Position numbers and translations under genes: made by a program. Shown here piece after piece: positions 1-5,870 of a stretch of DNA of 6,305 nt. The notes under the pieces are model-generated. The model was given only the letters and a program-made list of their open reading frames with translations, did no database searches and was not told the DNA's origin. Numbering within the stretch: the first letter of the stretch is position 1; each line of letters opens with the position of its first letter. Source of the stretch: UBA5359 sp028699365 [NCBI: bacterium] (GTDB taxonomy: Bacteria; UBP13; UBA5359); contig JAQVUQ010000168.1 in assembly GCA_028699365.1 (NCBI GenBank), positions 1 through 6,305 of the forward strand, written 5' to 3'.

Positions 1-1
1 G

Positions 2-475
2 TGCGGGTACCATGGAGATCATTCGCGTACCTGCTCCTGTACCCCCGCCCAGGTGAATCAGTACCTGGGGCGCATCTCCGGCCCGTTGCTGGATCGCATA
101 GACTTGCACATCGAGATGCCCAGGATCAGCGAGGAGCAGCTCATGGGGCGTCCTGATGGCGAACCGAGCCTGTCCATACGGGAGAGGGTCTGCCGGGCCA
201 GAGCGCTTCAGCAGGAACGGTATGACGGCCGGAAGTTTCACTGCAACGCCAAGATGGACAGCCGCAGCGTCAGGAAGTATTGTCAGGTAGATAAAGAGGG
301 CACGGCTTTACTCAGTCGTGCCATGAAGTCGCTGGGTTTATCCGCCAGAGCGTATGATCGCATACTTAAAGTAGCCAGGACCATAGCCGATCTGGACGGT
401 AAAAACTGTCTGGAGGCGGCGCATATAGCTGAGGCGGTTCAATACCGGACGCTGGACAGGCGTTTCTGGGCTTGA
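2..475 (+). CDS. comM: ComM/YifB-family Mg-chelatase-like AAA+ ATPase, C-terminal part (5' end outside window)
   Basis: The reading frame is already open at base 2 and ends at TGA 473-475, so this is the last 157 residues of a protein whose Walker motifs lie upstream. It opens with a cysteine-rich stretch (CGYHGD...CSCTP), the end of the CPCG/CxC segment typical of ComM/YifB. The hallmark GRISGPLLDRIDLHIE block follows. Further on, LSARAYDRILKVARTIADL is the sensor-2/lid helix, and the C-terminal AHIAEAVQYRTLDR is the usual family ending. From family knowledge, ComM is a hexameric AAA+ helicase that promotes branch migration during integration of incoming DNA in natural transformation. In bacteria not known to be competent the role is less clear. 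A GTG at 53 is inside the conserved domain and is not a real start. The 3' end of the gene is repeated, decayed, 200 bp downstream. Identification is firm; the competence role is inferred. Confidence 0.93.
   Translation, partial: CGYHGDHSRTCSCTPAQVNQYLGRISGPLLDRIDLHIEMPRISEEQLMGRPDGEPSLSIRERVCRARALQQERYDGRKFHCNAKMDSRSVRKYCQVDKEGTALLSRAMKSLGLSARAYDRILKVARTIADLDGKNCLEAAHIAEAVQYRTLDRRFWA
434..475 (+). repeat. Direct repeat copy 1: functional 3' end of comM
   Basis: These 42 bases encode the last 13 residues and the stop of the ComM-like protein. They match 634-675 at 34 of 42 positions by hand alignment without gaps, an offset of exactly 200 bp. This copy keeps the open reading frame (AVQYRTLDRRFWA then TGA). 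Confidence 0.8.
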
Positions 476-571
476 GGATGAGCCTTGGGCTGACCCAAAG
501 CGTATAGATACTGTTCCAGGAAAAGCCTGATGAATTGTGTTATTCCTGCCGTCATACGATAGCTGATTAGC

Positions 572-600
572 TTTTCACCCAAGCTCATACCTGATATACT
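572..600 (+). promoter_or_regulatory. Candidate sigma-70-type promoter for the PPC-nfo operon
   Basis: TTTTCA at 572-577 (4 of 6 to TTGACA) is followed after 17 bp by TATACT at 595-600 (5 of 6 to TATAAT). A TG at 592-593 makes it an extended -10. Transcription would begin near 607 and leave a leader of about 80 nt before the ATG at 688. It lies in the 158-bp segment between the two comM-tail copies, so the downstream operon may owe its own promoter to that insertion. This is a pattern match only. Confidence 0.4.
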
Positions 601-615
601 TTTAGCAGATAGATA

Positions 616-675
616 ATTCAGGAACTCGCGGAGTCGGTTCAATAACGCATGTTGGACAGGTGCTTCCGGGCTTGA
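616..675 (+). pseudogene. Decayed duplicate of the comM 3' end (direct repeat copy 2)
   Basis: In the frame of position 631 this reads ELAESVQ, stop (TAA 643-645), RMLDRCFRA, stop (TGA 673-675). This parallels HIAEAVQYRTLDRRFWA of the intact ComM end. The best-conserved part is 634-675, with 34 of 42 bases identical to 434-475; similarity before 634 is visible mainly at protein level. The TAC Tyr codon of the original has become TAA and the TGG Trp codon has become CGG, so this copy is no longer coding. Its final TGA runs into the Shine-Dalgarno of the next gene. It looks like the old end of comM, left behind when about 200 bp with a fresh end was inserted, or the remnant of a diverged paralogue. 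Confidence 0.65.
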
Positions 676-681
676 AGGGAG
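675..681 (+). promoter_or_regulatory. Ribosome binding site of the PPC-domain gene
   Basis: AAGGGAG lies 6 nt before the ATG at 688 and fixes that start. It begins on the last base of the decayed comM tail, suggesting the PPC gene once followed comM directly. Confidence 0.7.
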
Positions 682-687
682 ATTGAG

Positions 688-1125
688 ATGGAATACAGCG
701 TAGGGAGTCCCGGCCGGGTGGTAATGGCCCGTCTGGATAACGGTGAAGAGATAAGATCCTCCATTGAGAGCATTGTCAGGCAGGAGAGCATAAAAAGCGG
801 GATTGTTTATATCCTGGGCGCCGTGGACAACGCCACTATCGTTGCCGGTCCCAGCCACAAATCGCTTCCGCCGTTGCCCTGCTGGATACATCTGGAAGAG
901 CCGCGGGAGTTGCTGGGTATTGGAACTATTGTCTGGGATGATAAGGCTCCTTCGCTTCATCTGCATGCCTCTTTCGGCAGAAACGATCAGACGCACACTG
1001 GATGTCTTCGTCATTCCGGTGATTCGTTTATAACCGTCGAAGTCGTAATCATGGAGATAGCCGGTATAAGTGCTTCCAGGAGCAAAGAACCGAAAATGGG
1101 GGTAGATATACTGAGGCTGGTATAG
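688..1125 (+). CDS. PPC/DUF296 domain protein (PD1-like DNA-binding family)
   Basis: A 145-residue single-domain protein, the usual length for prokaryotic stand-alone PPC (plant and prokaryote conserved, DUF296) proteins. The N-terminus has the family pattern of a strand followed by LDNGEEIRSSIESIVRQESIKSGIVYILGAVDNATI (about 16-51). The core metal-binding-like segment is LHLHASFGR...THTG with His91, His93 and His103, followed by the ending strand FITVEVVIMEIAG (114-126). From family knowledge, these proteins form trimers, often carry a zinc ion held by such histidines, and are related to the PPC half of plant AT-hook DNA-binding proteins. The bacterial cellular role is not settled, so DNA binding here is a family label and not shown. 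No signal peptide or membrane segment is seen, so it is probably cytosolic. It is the first gene of a probable operon with the NTF2-like protein and nfo. The ATG has a good Shine-Dalgarno. Confidence 0.88.
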   Translation: MEYSVGSPGRVVMARLDNGEEIRSSIESIVRQESIKSGIVYILGAVDNATIVAGPSHKSLPPLPCWIHLEEPRELLGIGTIVWDDKAPSLHLHASFGRNDQTHTGCLRHSGDSFITVEVVIMEIAGISASRSKEPKMGVDILRLV

Positions 1126-1199
1126 CATGGCTGCCTGCTGTGGATAACAGACCCGGTAATATGTAGAATGGATATATGTGAGGGGAGGGTGTCTGCAAG

Positions 1200-1670
1200 A
1201 TGAAGCTGAAAATCGAATATCTGATACCCGTTATAATCACAGCCGGACTTCTGGTTCTCTGTTTCGTCCTGCTCCGTCCGGAGCGGTCCTGGAATCAAGG
1301 TGTGGAAGATACCGTGGCGGCGATTTCCAGGGGCATCATCGACAAAGACCTCAGAACGATAATAACCAGGGTGGATCGTAGTTACAGCGATGCCTACGGC
1401 AATAAATACGATGACCTGAAATGGCGCCTGGCCTTGGATTTCAGACGCCAGGGAACTCCGACGGTGAATATCGATATAATAGATATGAAGCGTACGGGTA
1501 TAAACAGTGCATCGGCCAGATTGAAGTGCAATGTGGTCATGCCTGATGCAAGCATGATATATAACGGCGAGGCTCAGGTGGAGTTCTCCTTCAAAGGGCG
1601 CACCTGGGTGGTCAGCAGCGTCAAGGCCCTGGATGAGCGTTTGCTGCAGGAACTGCAGGAGGGACAATGA
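1200..1670 (+). CDS. Membrane-anchored NTF2-like hypothetical protein
   Basis: The protein has 156 residues. A short positive N-terminus (MKLK) precedes one hydrophobic helix at about residues 7-25, followed by RPE. This fits an uncleaved signal anchor with the remaining ~130 residues outside the cytoplasmic membrane. The soluble part starts with a helical stretch (VEDTVAAISRGIIDKDLRTIITRVDRSYSD, about 35-64). It continues with alternating beta strands (TVNIDIIDMKRTG, ASARLKCNVVM, GEAQVEFSFKGRTWVVSSVKAL). That order resembles NTF2-like/SnoaL-type cone folds, but no catalytic residues can be assigned. GGGGAGGG at 1182-1189, 10 nt upstream, supports the ATG. The gene ends in ATGA, overlapping the start of nfo by 4 bp, so the two are translationally coupled. 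This implies co-expression but not a repair role. I do not recognise a named family and give no function. Confidence 0.8.
   Translation: MKLKIEYLIPVIITAGLLVLCFVLLRPERSWNQGVEDTVAAISRGIIDKDLRTIITRVDRSYSDAYGNKYDDLKWRLALDFRRQGTPTVNIDIIDMKRTGINSASARLKCNVVMPDASMIYNGEAQVEFSFKGRTWVVSSVKALDERLLQELQEGQ
1657..1663 (+). promoter_or_regulatory. Ribosome binding site of nfo inside the upstream gene
   Basis: AGGAGGG lies 3 nt before the ATG at 1667, within the last codons of the preceding gene. With the ATGA stop-start overlap, it fixes the nfo start and indicates translational coupling. Confidence 0.7.
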
Positions 1671-2524
1671 GATTCGGTGTTCACATGAAGACGCAGGGAG
1701 GACTCAGCGCCACTCTTGACAGGGCTGTAGGGATGGGCTGTCAAACCATGCAGATTTTTACCACCAACCCTATGGGATGGAAGGGATCCGTTATTCCTCA
1801 GAAGGACGCCGAGCTCTTCAGATGCAGGGTTGATGAGGCAGGCTTCGGCCCTGTGTTTACGCACAGCATTTACTTGCTCAACTTTGCCAGTGAGAATAAG
1901 GAGTTGCGGCAGAAGTCCGTCAATGCGCTGGCGGGTGAAATGGAGCGAGCCTCGCAGATAGGTGCTGCGGGCGTAGTGACGCATTTGGGATCACGTGCAG
2001 TCGCCATAGAGGAGCGCGCCGTTATTATTGCCGAGGCCGTCGATACTGCTCTGGATATGGCAGGAGTATCGTCGACGCTCCTGCTGCTGGAAAATTCAGC
2101 CGGTTCGGGCAACACGGCCGGAGCGGATTTTACCGAGTTGGGTCTTATCATACAGGCCAGTAAGATGCCGGACAGATTGGGCGTATGCCTGGACACCTGC
2201 CACATGTGGGGTGCCGGGTATTCCATAAAAACGGATGAGGATGCCGGGAATACCTTCAGTGCTTTCGAGGAGGCGGTAGGGATGAGCCGTCTGCATCTCG
2301 TACATGCCAACGACAGCAAGATGGAACTGGGATCAAGGAAAGACAGGCACGAGCATATAGGTGAGGGATATATCGGGGAGGACGGATTTGCCAGTATGTT
2401 CAGAGTAAAGAGATTGCCGGAAGACCTCCCTCTCATTATCGAGACACCTGGAGATAATGCTGCCAAAGACTGCGATAATCTGAGAAACCTGGAACGGATA
2501 CACCTTGATTTTTGCACTACGTGA
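1667..2524 (+). CDS. nfo: Endonuclease IV (AP endonuclease)
   Basis: A 285-residue protein, the same length as E. coli Nfo. It is a class II AP endonuclease that cuts 5' of abasic sites and removes 3'-blocking groups in base excision repair. The fold is a TIM barrel with a trinuclear zinc centre. All nine expected metal ligands can be placed: His66 (THSIYLLN), His106 (THLGSR), Glu142 (LLLENSAGSGNT), Asp176 and His179 (GVCLDTCHMWGAGY), His213 (LVHANDSK), Asp226 and His228 (KDRHEHIGEG), and Glu259 (LIIETPG). These sit 2 or 3 residues before their E. coli counterparts. The start MRFGVHMKTQGGL is the canonical family N-terminus and has a strong AGGAGGG site. The gene overlaps the upstream membrane-anchored gene by 4 bp and is the last gene of the operon. 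No intrinsic terminator follows, and a tRNA promoter overlaps its stop codon. The enzyme appears fully intact. Confidence 0.97.
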   Translation: MRFGVHMKTQGGLSATLDRAVGMGCQTMQIFTTNPMGWKGSVIPQKDAELFRCRVDEAGFGPVFTHSIYLLNFASENKELRQKSVNALAGEMERASQIGAAGVVTHLGSRAVAIEERAVIIAEAVDTALDMAGVSSTLLLLENSAGSGNTAGADFTELGLIIQASKMPDRLGVCLDTCHMWGAGYSIKTDEDAGNTFSAFEEAVGMSRLHLVHANDSKMELGSRKDRHEHIGEGYIGEDGFASMFRVKRLPEDLPLIIETPGDNAAKDCDNLRNLERIHLDFCTT

Positions 2525-2533
2525 TGATAAAAT
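2505..2533 (+). promoter_or_regulatory. Promoter of the tRNA-Gly/tRNA-Cys unit
   Basis: TTGATT at 2505-2510 (4 of 6) and TAAAAT at 2528-2533 (5 of 6) are separated by exactly 17 bp. TG at 2525-2526 gives an extended -10. The -35 lies inside the last codons of nfo and the -10 starts 4 bp after its stop. A start near 2540 would leave about 25 nt of leader before the tRNA at 2565. Position and spacing make it the best promoter candidate in the window. Confidence 0.6.
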
Positions 2534-2564
2534 CTAGTAAATCAGCAAATTGATCAAACGTGAT

Positions 2565-2640
2565 GCGGAAATAGCTCAGTTGGTAGAGCATCAGCTTCCC
2601 AAGCTGAGGGTCGCGGGTTCGAGTCCCGTTTTCCGCTCCA
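2565..2640 (+). tRNA. tRNA-Gly(CCC)
   Basis: A complete 76-nt cloverleaf. The acceptor GCGGAAA (2565-2571) pairs with TTTCCGC (2630-2636). The D arm is GCTC/GAGC. The anticodon stem TCAGC/GCTGA encloses loop TTCCCAA with anticodon CCC at 2598-2600, which reads GGG glycine codons. The T arm GCGGG/CCCGT has loop TTCGAGT and one G-T pair. The discriminator is T2637, as usual for bacterial tRNA-Gly, and CCA (2638-2640) is encoded in the DNA. Confidence 0.97.
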
Positions 2641-2647
2641 TTCTTTC

Positions 2648-2721
<74 letters not shown>

Positions 2722-2730
2722 GAGTTTTAC

Positions 2731-2756
2731 AGGCATCGTAAAGGATGCCTTTTTTT
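2731..2756 (+). terminator. Intrinsic terminator after the tRNA pair
   Basis: A perfect 7-bp stem, AGGCATC (2731-2737) with GATGCCT (2744-2750), has a 6-nt loop and is followed by a run of T (2750-2756). It ends the tRNA transcript and separates it from the kinase gene. Confidence 0.88.
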
Positions 2757-2831
2757 ATGGAATCAAAGGTTAATGCAGGTTGTATGGAGAATATAGCGAA
2801 GGTAGTTGTCAAAAAAGTCAACCCATCGAAG

Positions 2832-2836
2832 AAGGA
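2832..2836 (+). promoter_or_regulatory. Ribosome binding site deciding the kinase start
   Basis: AAGGA lies 5 nt before the ATG at 2842. An in-frame TTG at 2806 would add 12 residues, but its GAAGG (2798-2802) is only 3 nt away, so the ATG is preferred. Confidence 0.55.
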
Positions 2837-2841
2837 TTGGC

Positions 2842-5433
2842 ATGCTGAACGGTAACGACATTCGTAATGGTAGCAATCATACGGAGTTGAACAGGAAAAG
2901 CACCCGGCTGATAATGGTGCACATCATAGGGTTGCTGGTGCTTTTCAGCACTATAAAGACCACAGTGGATCTGCTCGTAATTCATGGAAAAACGCCATTG
3001 GCGCGTGTATCAGGTATCTATGCCCAGGCCTTCTGGGAATGGCTTCTAATCATTATCGTAATTCTGAGCCTGTCGATGTACGCCCACTCACTGATTGCCA
3101 AACGCCGCCGTATCGAAGGAGTGCTTGCCCTGAATCAGCGCACTATGTCTACTCTGATGAGCAATCTTCCCGGGATGGCGTACAGTTGTAGAAACGATAT
3201 TGAAAGAACGATGCTCTTTACCAGCGACGGCAGTTTGACGCTGACAGGCTATCATCCGGTTGATCTGATTGATAATCGTCATATTGCATACGGAAAGTTG
3301 ATACACCAGGATGACCGTGAAGAAGTAATAAAGCAGATCGGTCACGCTCTTCGCATAAGGTGCCCGTTTCAGATGACATACCGCATCAGAACCGCCACAG
3401 GAGAAGAACGGTGGGTATGGGAAAAAGGCCTCGGCATCTACGATCAATCGGGAGCGGTGGAAGCCATCGAGGGGTTTGTAACGGATATCACCGAACGCAA
3501 GCGCGCAGAAGACGGTCTTATGCGAATGCGTGATCACTATGTCACTATTCTGGAAGAGTTTCCGGCTCTTATATGGCGTTCCGGCCTGGACGGAGAGCTT
3601 AATTACTTTAATACGACATGGTGTCAGTTTACAGGGCGCTCCATGGATGACGAAGTTAATGACGCCTGGAAGCAGAGCCTGCATCCGGAGGATCGTGACA
3701 ACTGCGATGCCGTTTATAACAAAGCCTTTGCATTGCGTCTGGCATTTGAAACCGAGTGTCGTCTGAGAAGGCGAGACGGTGAGTACAGATGGGTCGTCAA
3801 TATAGGCAGGCCCTTTTACGATCTGGACGGTGAATTTGCCGGCTATCTGGGGGCTTGTTACGACATCACAGAGAGAGTCACGGCGGAGCAGAGTCTGCAT
3901 TCCGCTTTGCAACTGTATCAGGATACTCTGACTACCATACCGTCCTCTATTCTGCTGCTTGACGGTAATCTGAACATACTTATGACAAACCATCGATATC
4001 TTGAAGAGCACGGCTTCAATGTGCCTGATGTCATAGGCAAGAGTATCTCTGATGTTATGTCTCAATCCTTTCTGGAAGAAAACGACCTTCTGGCAAAGCT
4101 CAAAGATATCACAGCAGTAGGCGGGCAACTGGAGTTATTGAACTTAAGGCATACCTCGGACAGCCATGCGATAAAATACCTGAATATAAGGATACGCGGT
4201 ATAAGCTCTGCCGGACAATCGGCAGAGGTGTTGCTGGTTATCGATGATATAACTCAGCAATTCGATCTGGAGGAACAGATTCGCCAGGCCGTGAAACTGG
4301 AATCCGTAGGACGGCTGGCTGGAGGTGTCGCCCATGATTTCAACAATCTCCTGACGGGCATAACCGGCTACGCTCAGCTTCTGCTGCGCAGGTTGTCGTC
4401 CGAAGATCCTATGTGCAAGGACTTGATACAGATACGGGAACTGGCCGACAGGGCCGCTGAGCTGGTTCGGCATCTGCTGGCATTCAGCCGCCGGCAATCG
4501 CTTGAACCTGTTGTACTGGATGTCAACGAACTGGTTTCCAACACCGTCAAGCTTCTTAACCGTCTTATTGGAGAAGATATCGAGCTTAAGTTTCAGCCTG
4601 CAGCCGGTAATGTCCGGGTGAAAGCGGATCCTGCGCAGATCGAGCAGGTTCTTATGAACTTAGCCGTTAATTCCAGAGATGCCATGCCCAACGGCGGGAT
4701 GCTTACCATTACTGTCGGGAACGTCGTTCTGGATTCCGAATACGCGTTTGGACATTTAGGCGTAAACCCGGGGGAATACGTGCTTATCTCGGTGACCGAT
4801 ACAGGATGCGGCATTGACGAAGAAACGCTGAAGCATATTTTCGAACCGTTTTTCACCACCAAAGAAGTCGGCAAAGGAACCGGGCTGGGATTATCGTCCG
4901 TCTACGGCATCATCAACCAGCATAGCGGGCACGTCCGGGTAAGCAGCAAGCCTGGAGAAGGCACTGCTTTCAACATCTATCTGCCGGCCATAAATGCGCT
5001 GTATGCAGAGGATAGCGACAAGAATAAAGAGTCTGTTCTTTTACGGGAACAGGCGATACCGATAGCCGGAGAGACGGTTTTTCTGGTGGAGGACGATATC
5101 TCGGTCATGACGCTGGTGGAAAGAGTTCTCACAGAGCGCGGCTATAAGGTTGTAAGCGCCTCCAGACCTGATGAAGCTCTGGAGATCTATAAGGAAAAGG
5201 CCGGAGAGATAGATCTTCTGCTGACCGATGTCATTCTGCCGGGCTTTAACGGCAAAGAGCTGTATGATCGCCTGGTTGAAATCAACCCCAAACTCAAGGT
5301 CATTTTTATGTCCGGTTACACGGCGAATACACTGCTGCAGACGGGAGGTCTGGGCAGCGACATTCCGTTTCTCCAGAAGCCGTTTATGCCTGATGACATA
5401 ACAAATAAGATCCGCAGCGTTCTGGATGCATAA
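2842..5433 (+). CDS. Membrane-bound hybrid histidine kinase (2 TM, 3 PAS, HisKA, HATPase, receiver)
   Basis: An 863-residue sensor from ATG 2842; TTG 2806 is a less likely start adding 12. Two membrane helices (about 23-47 and 65-85) enclose a short outer loop of roughly 18 residues, so sensing probably lies in the cytoplasmic PAS domains. PAS 1 is about 100-220, ending [14 protein letters not shown] 2 about 229-348, with LHPEDR and ending [13 protein letters not shown] 3 about 354-474, ending IDDIT. The HisKA dimerisation domain (about 482-548) has phospho-acceptor His498 in [11 protein letters not shown]. The ATPase domain is intact: N box [14 protein letters not shown] (Asn610), G1 DTGCGID (Asp653), F box FEPFFTTK and G2 GKGTGLGL. 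The C-terminal receiver (about 744-860) has acidic EDD (750-752), phospho-acceptor Asp796 in [10 protein letters not shown], Ser824 and Lys846 in QKPF. ATP-driven His-to-Asp relay is therefore expected. No Hpt protein or separate response regulator lies in the window, so the output is unknown. No haem or FAD motif could be assigned to the PAS domains. It stands alone after the tRNA terminator, with msrB 40 bp downstream. Confidence 0.95.
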   Translation: MLNGNDIRNGSNHTELNRKSTRLIMVHIIGLLVLFSTIKTTVDLLVIHGKTPLARVSGIYAQAFWEWLLIIIVILSLSMYAHSLIAKRRRIEGVLALNQRTMSTLMSNLPGMAYSCRNDIERTMLFTSDGSLTLTGYHPVDLIDNRHIAYGKLIHQDDREEVIKQIGHALRIRCPFQMTYRIRTATGEERWVWEKGLGIYDQSGAVEAIEGFVTDITERKRAEDGLMRMRDHYVTILEEFPALIWRSGLDGELNYFNTTWCQFTGRSMDDEVNDAWKQSLHPEDRDNCDAVYNKAFALRLAFETECRLRRRDGEYRWVVNIGRPFYDLDGEFAGYLGACYDITERVTAEQSLHSALQLYQDTLTTIPSSILLLDGNLNILMTNHRYLEEHGFNVPDVIGKSISDVMSQSFLEENDLLAKLKDITAVGGQLELLNLRHTSDSHAIKYLNIRIRGISSAGQSAEVLLVIDDITQQFDLEEQIRQAVKLESVGRLAGGVAHDFNNLLTGITGYAQLLLRRLSSEDPMCKDLIQIRELADRAAELVRHLLAFSRRQSLEPVVLDVNELVSNTVKLLNRLIGEDIELKFQPAAGNVRVKADPAQIEQVLMNLAVNSRDAMPNGGMLTITVGNVVLDSEYAFGHLGVNPGEYVLISVTDTGCGIDEETLKHIFEPFFTTKEVGKGTGLGLSSVYGIINQHSGHVRVSSKPGEGTAFNIYLPAINALYAEDSDKNKESVLLREQAIPIAGETVFLVEDDISVMTLVERVLTERGYKVVSASRPDEALEIYKEKAGEIDLLLTDVILPGFNGKELYDRLVEINPKLKVIFMSGYTANTLLQTGGLGSDIPFLQKPFMPDDITNKIRSVLDA

Positions 5434-5473
5434 ATCAGATTTCAATTCGACTGTTTCATGAAATAATGTAGCT

Positions 5474-5869
5474 ATGGATAAGATCGTCAAATCCGAAGAA
5501 GAATGGCGCAGACTGCTTACTCCCGAGCAATTCTATGTTGCCAGGCTCAAAGGAACAGAGGAGCCCTTTACCGGCAGATACTGGGATTGCAAGGAAAAGG
5601 GAACTTATAGCTGTGTCTGCTGCCACCTTGATCTCTTCAGTTCGGACACCAAATTCGAATCCGGCACCGGCTGGCCCAGTTTCTGGGCACCAGTGGCGGA
5701 AGACCACGTGAGAACCGAGACTGACACCAGCCACGGCATGACTCGTACGGAAGTCCTCTGCAATCGCTGTGATGCACACCTGGGTCACGTATTCGACGAT
5801 GGTCCTCCGCCCACACATCTGCGTTACTGCATGAATTCCACCGCTCTTGAATTTATCAAGGAAATGTAA
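5474..5869 (+). CDS. msrB: Peptide-methionine (R)-S-oxide reductase MsrB
   Basis: A 131-residue, single-domain MsrB that reduces the R isomer of methionine sulfoxide in proteins. The structural zinc site is the pair CVCC (Cys47, Cys50) and CNRC (Cys96, Cys99). The substrate-binding core is SGTGWPSFW (63-71). [10 protein letters not shown] (102-111) and RYCMNS supply the catalytic Cys119 with Asn121. Thr65 occupies the site where many MsrBs carry a resolving cysteine (SGCGWPSF). The enzyme probably recycles another way: directly from a reductant, or through another cysteine such as the extra Cys49. No signal peptide is seen, so it is probably cytosolic. The start ATG lacks a clear Shine-Dalgarno, and the 40-bp gap from the kinase has no terminator, so read-through transcription is plausible. 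It ends 1 bp before the convergent stress-protein gene. Confidence 0.96.
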   Translation: MDKIVKSEEEWRRLLTPEQFYVARLKGTEEPFTGRYWDCKEKGTYSCVCCHLDLFSSDTKFESGTGWPSFWAPVAEDHVRTETDTSHGMTRTEVLCNRCDAHLGHVFDDGPPPTHLRYCMNSTALEFIKEM

Positions 5870-5870
5870 G

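Noticed and set aside
482-501. Hairpin TTGGG-CTGA-CCCAA just after the comM stop as a terminator
   Set aside because: The stem is only 5 bp plus a mismatch-interrupted extension and no T run follows, so it is not a convincing intrinsic terminator.
439-1128. Long - strand open frame of 229 codons
   Set aside because: It is antisense to the comM end and the whole PPC gene, both of which have clear family matches. Only its end (about 480-595) deserved a separate comment.
1870-2517. 215-codon - strand open frame opposite nfo
   Set aside because: The + strand Nfo has all nine metal ligands. The reverse translation is rich in Ser, Ala and Pro with no domain, typical of a shadow frame.
2770-2797. 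Promoter TTAATG-16-TATAGC ahead of the kinase
   Set aside because: Matches are 3 of 6 and 4 of 6 with 16-bp spacing, within chance expectation. The kinase promoter remains unplaced.
3088-4128. 346-codon - strand open frame opposite the kinase
   Set aside because: It lies opposite well-defined PAS domains, its own translation shows no recognisable domain, and long antisense frames are common opposite such genes.
5434-5473. Separate msrB promoter in the 40-bp gap
   Set aside because: An AT-rich AATAAT at 5462-5467 exists, but no adequate -35 is found at the right distance and it would give a leaderless message. The support is too weak to annotate.
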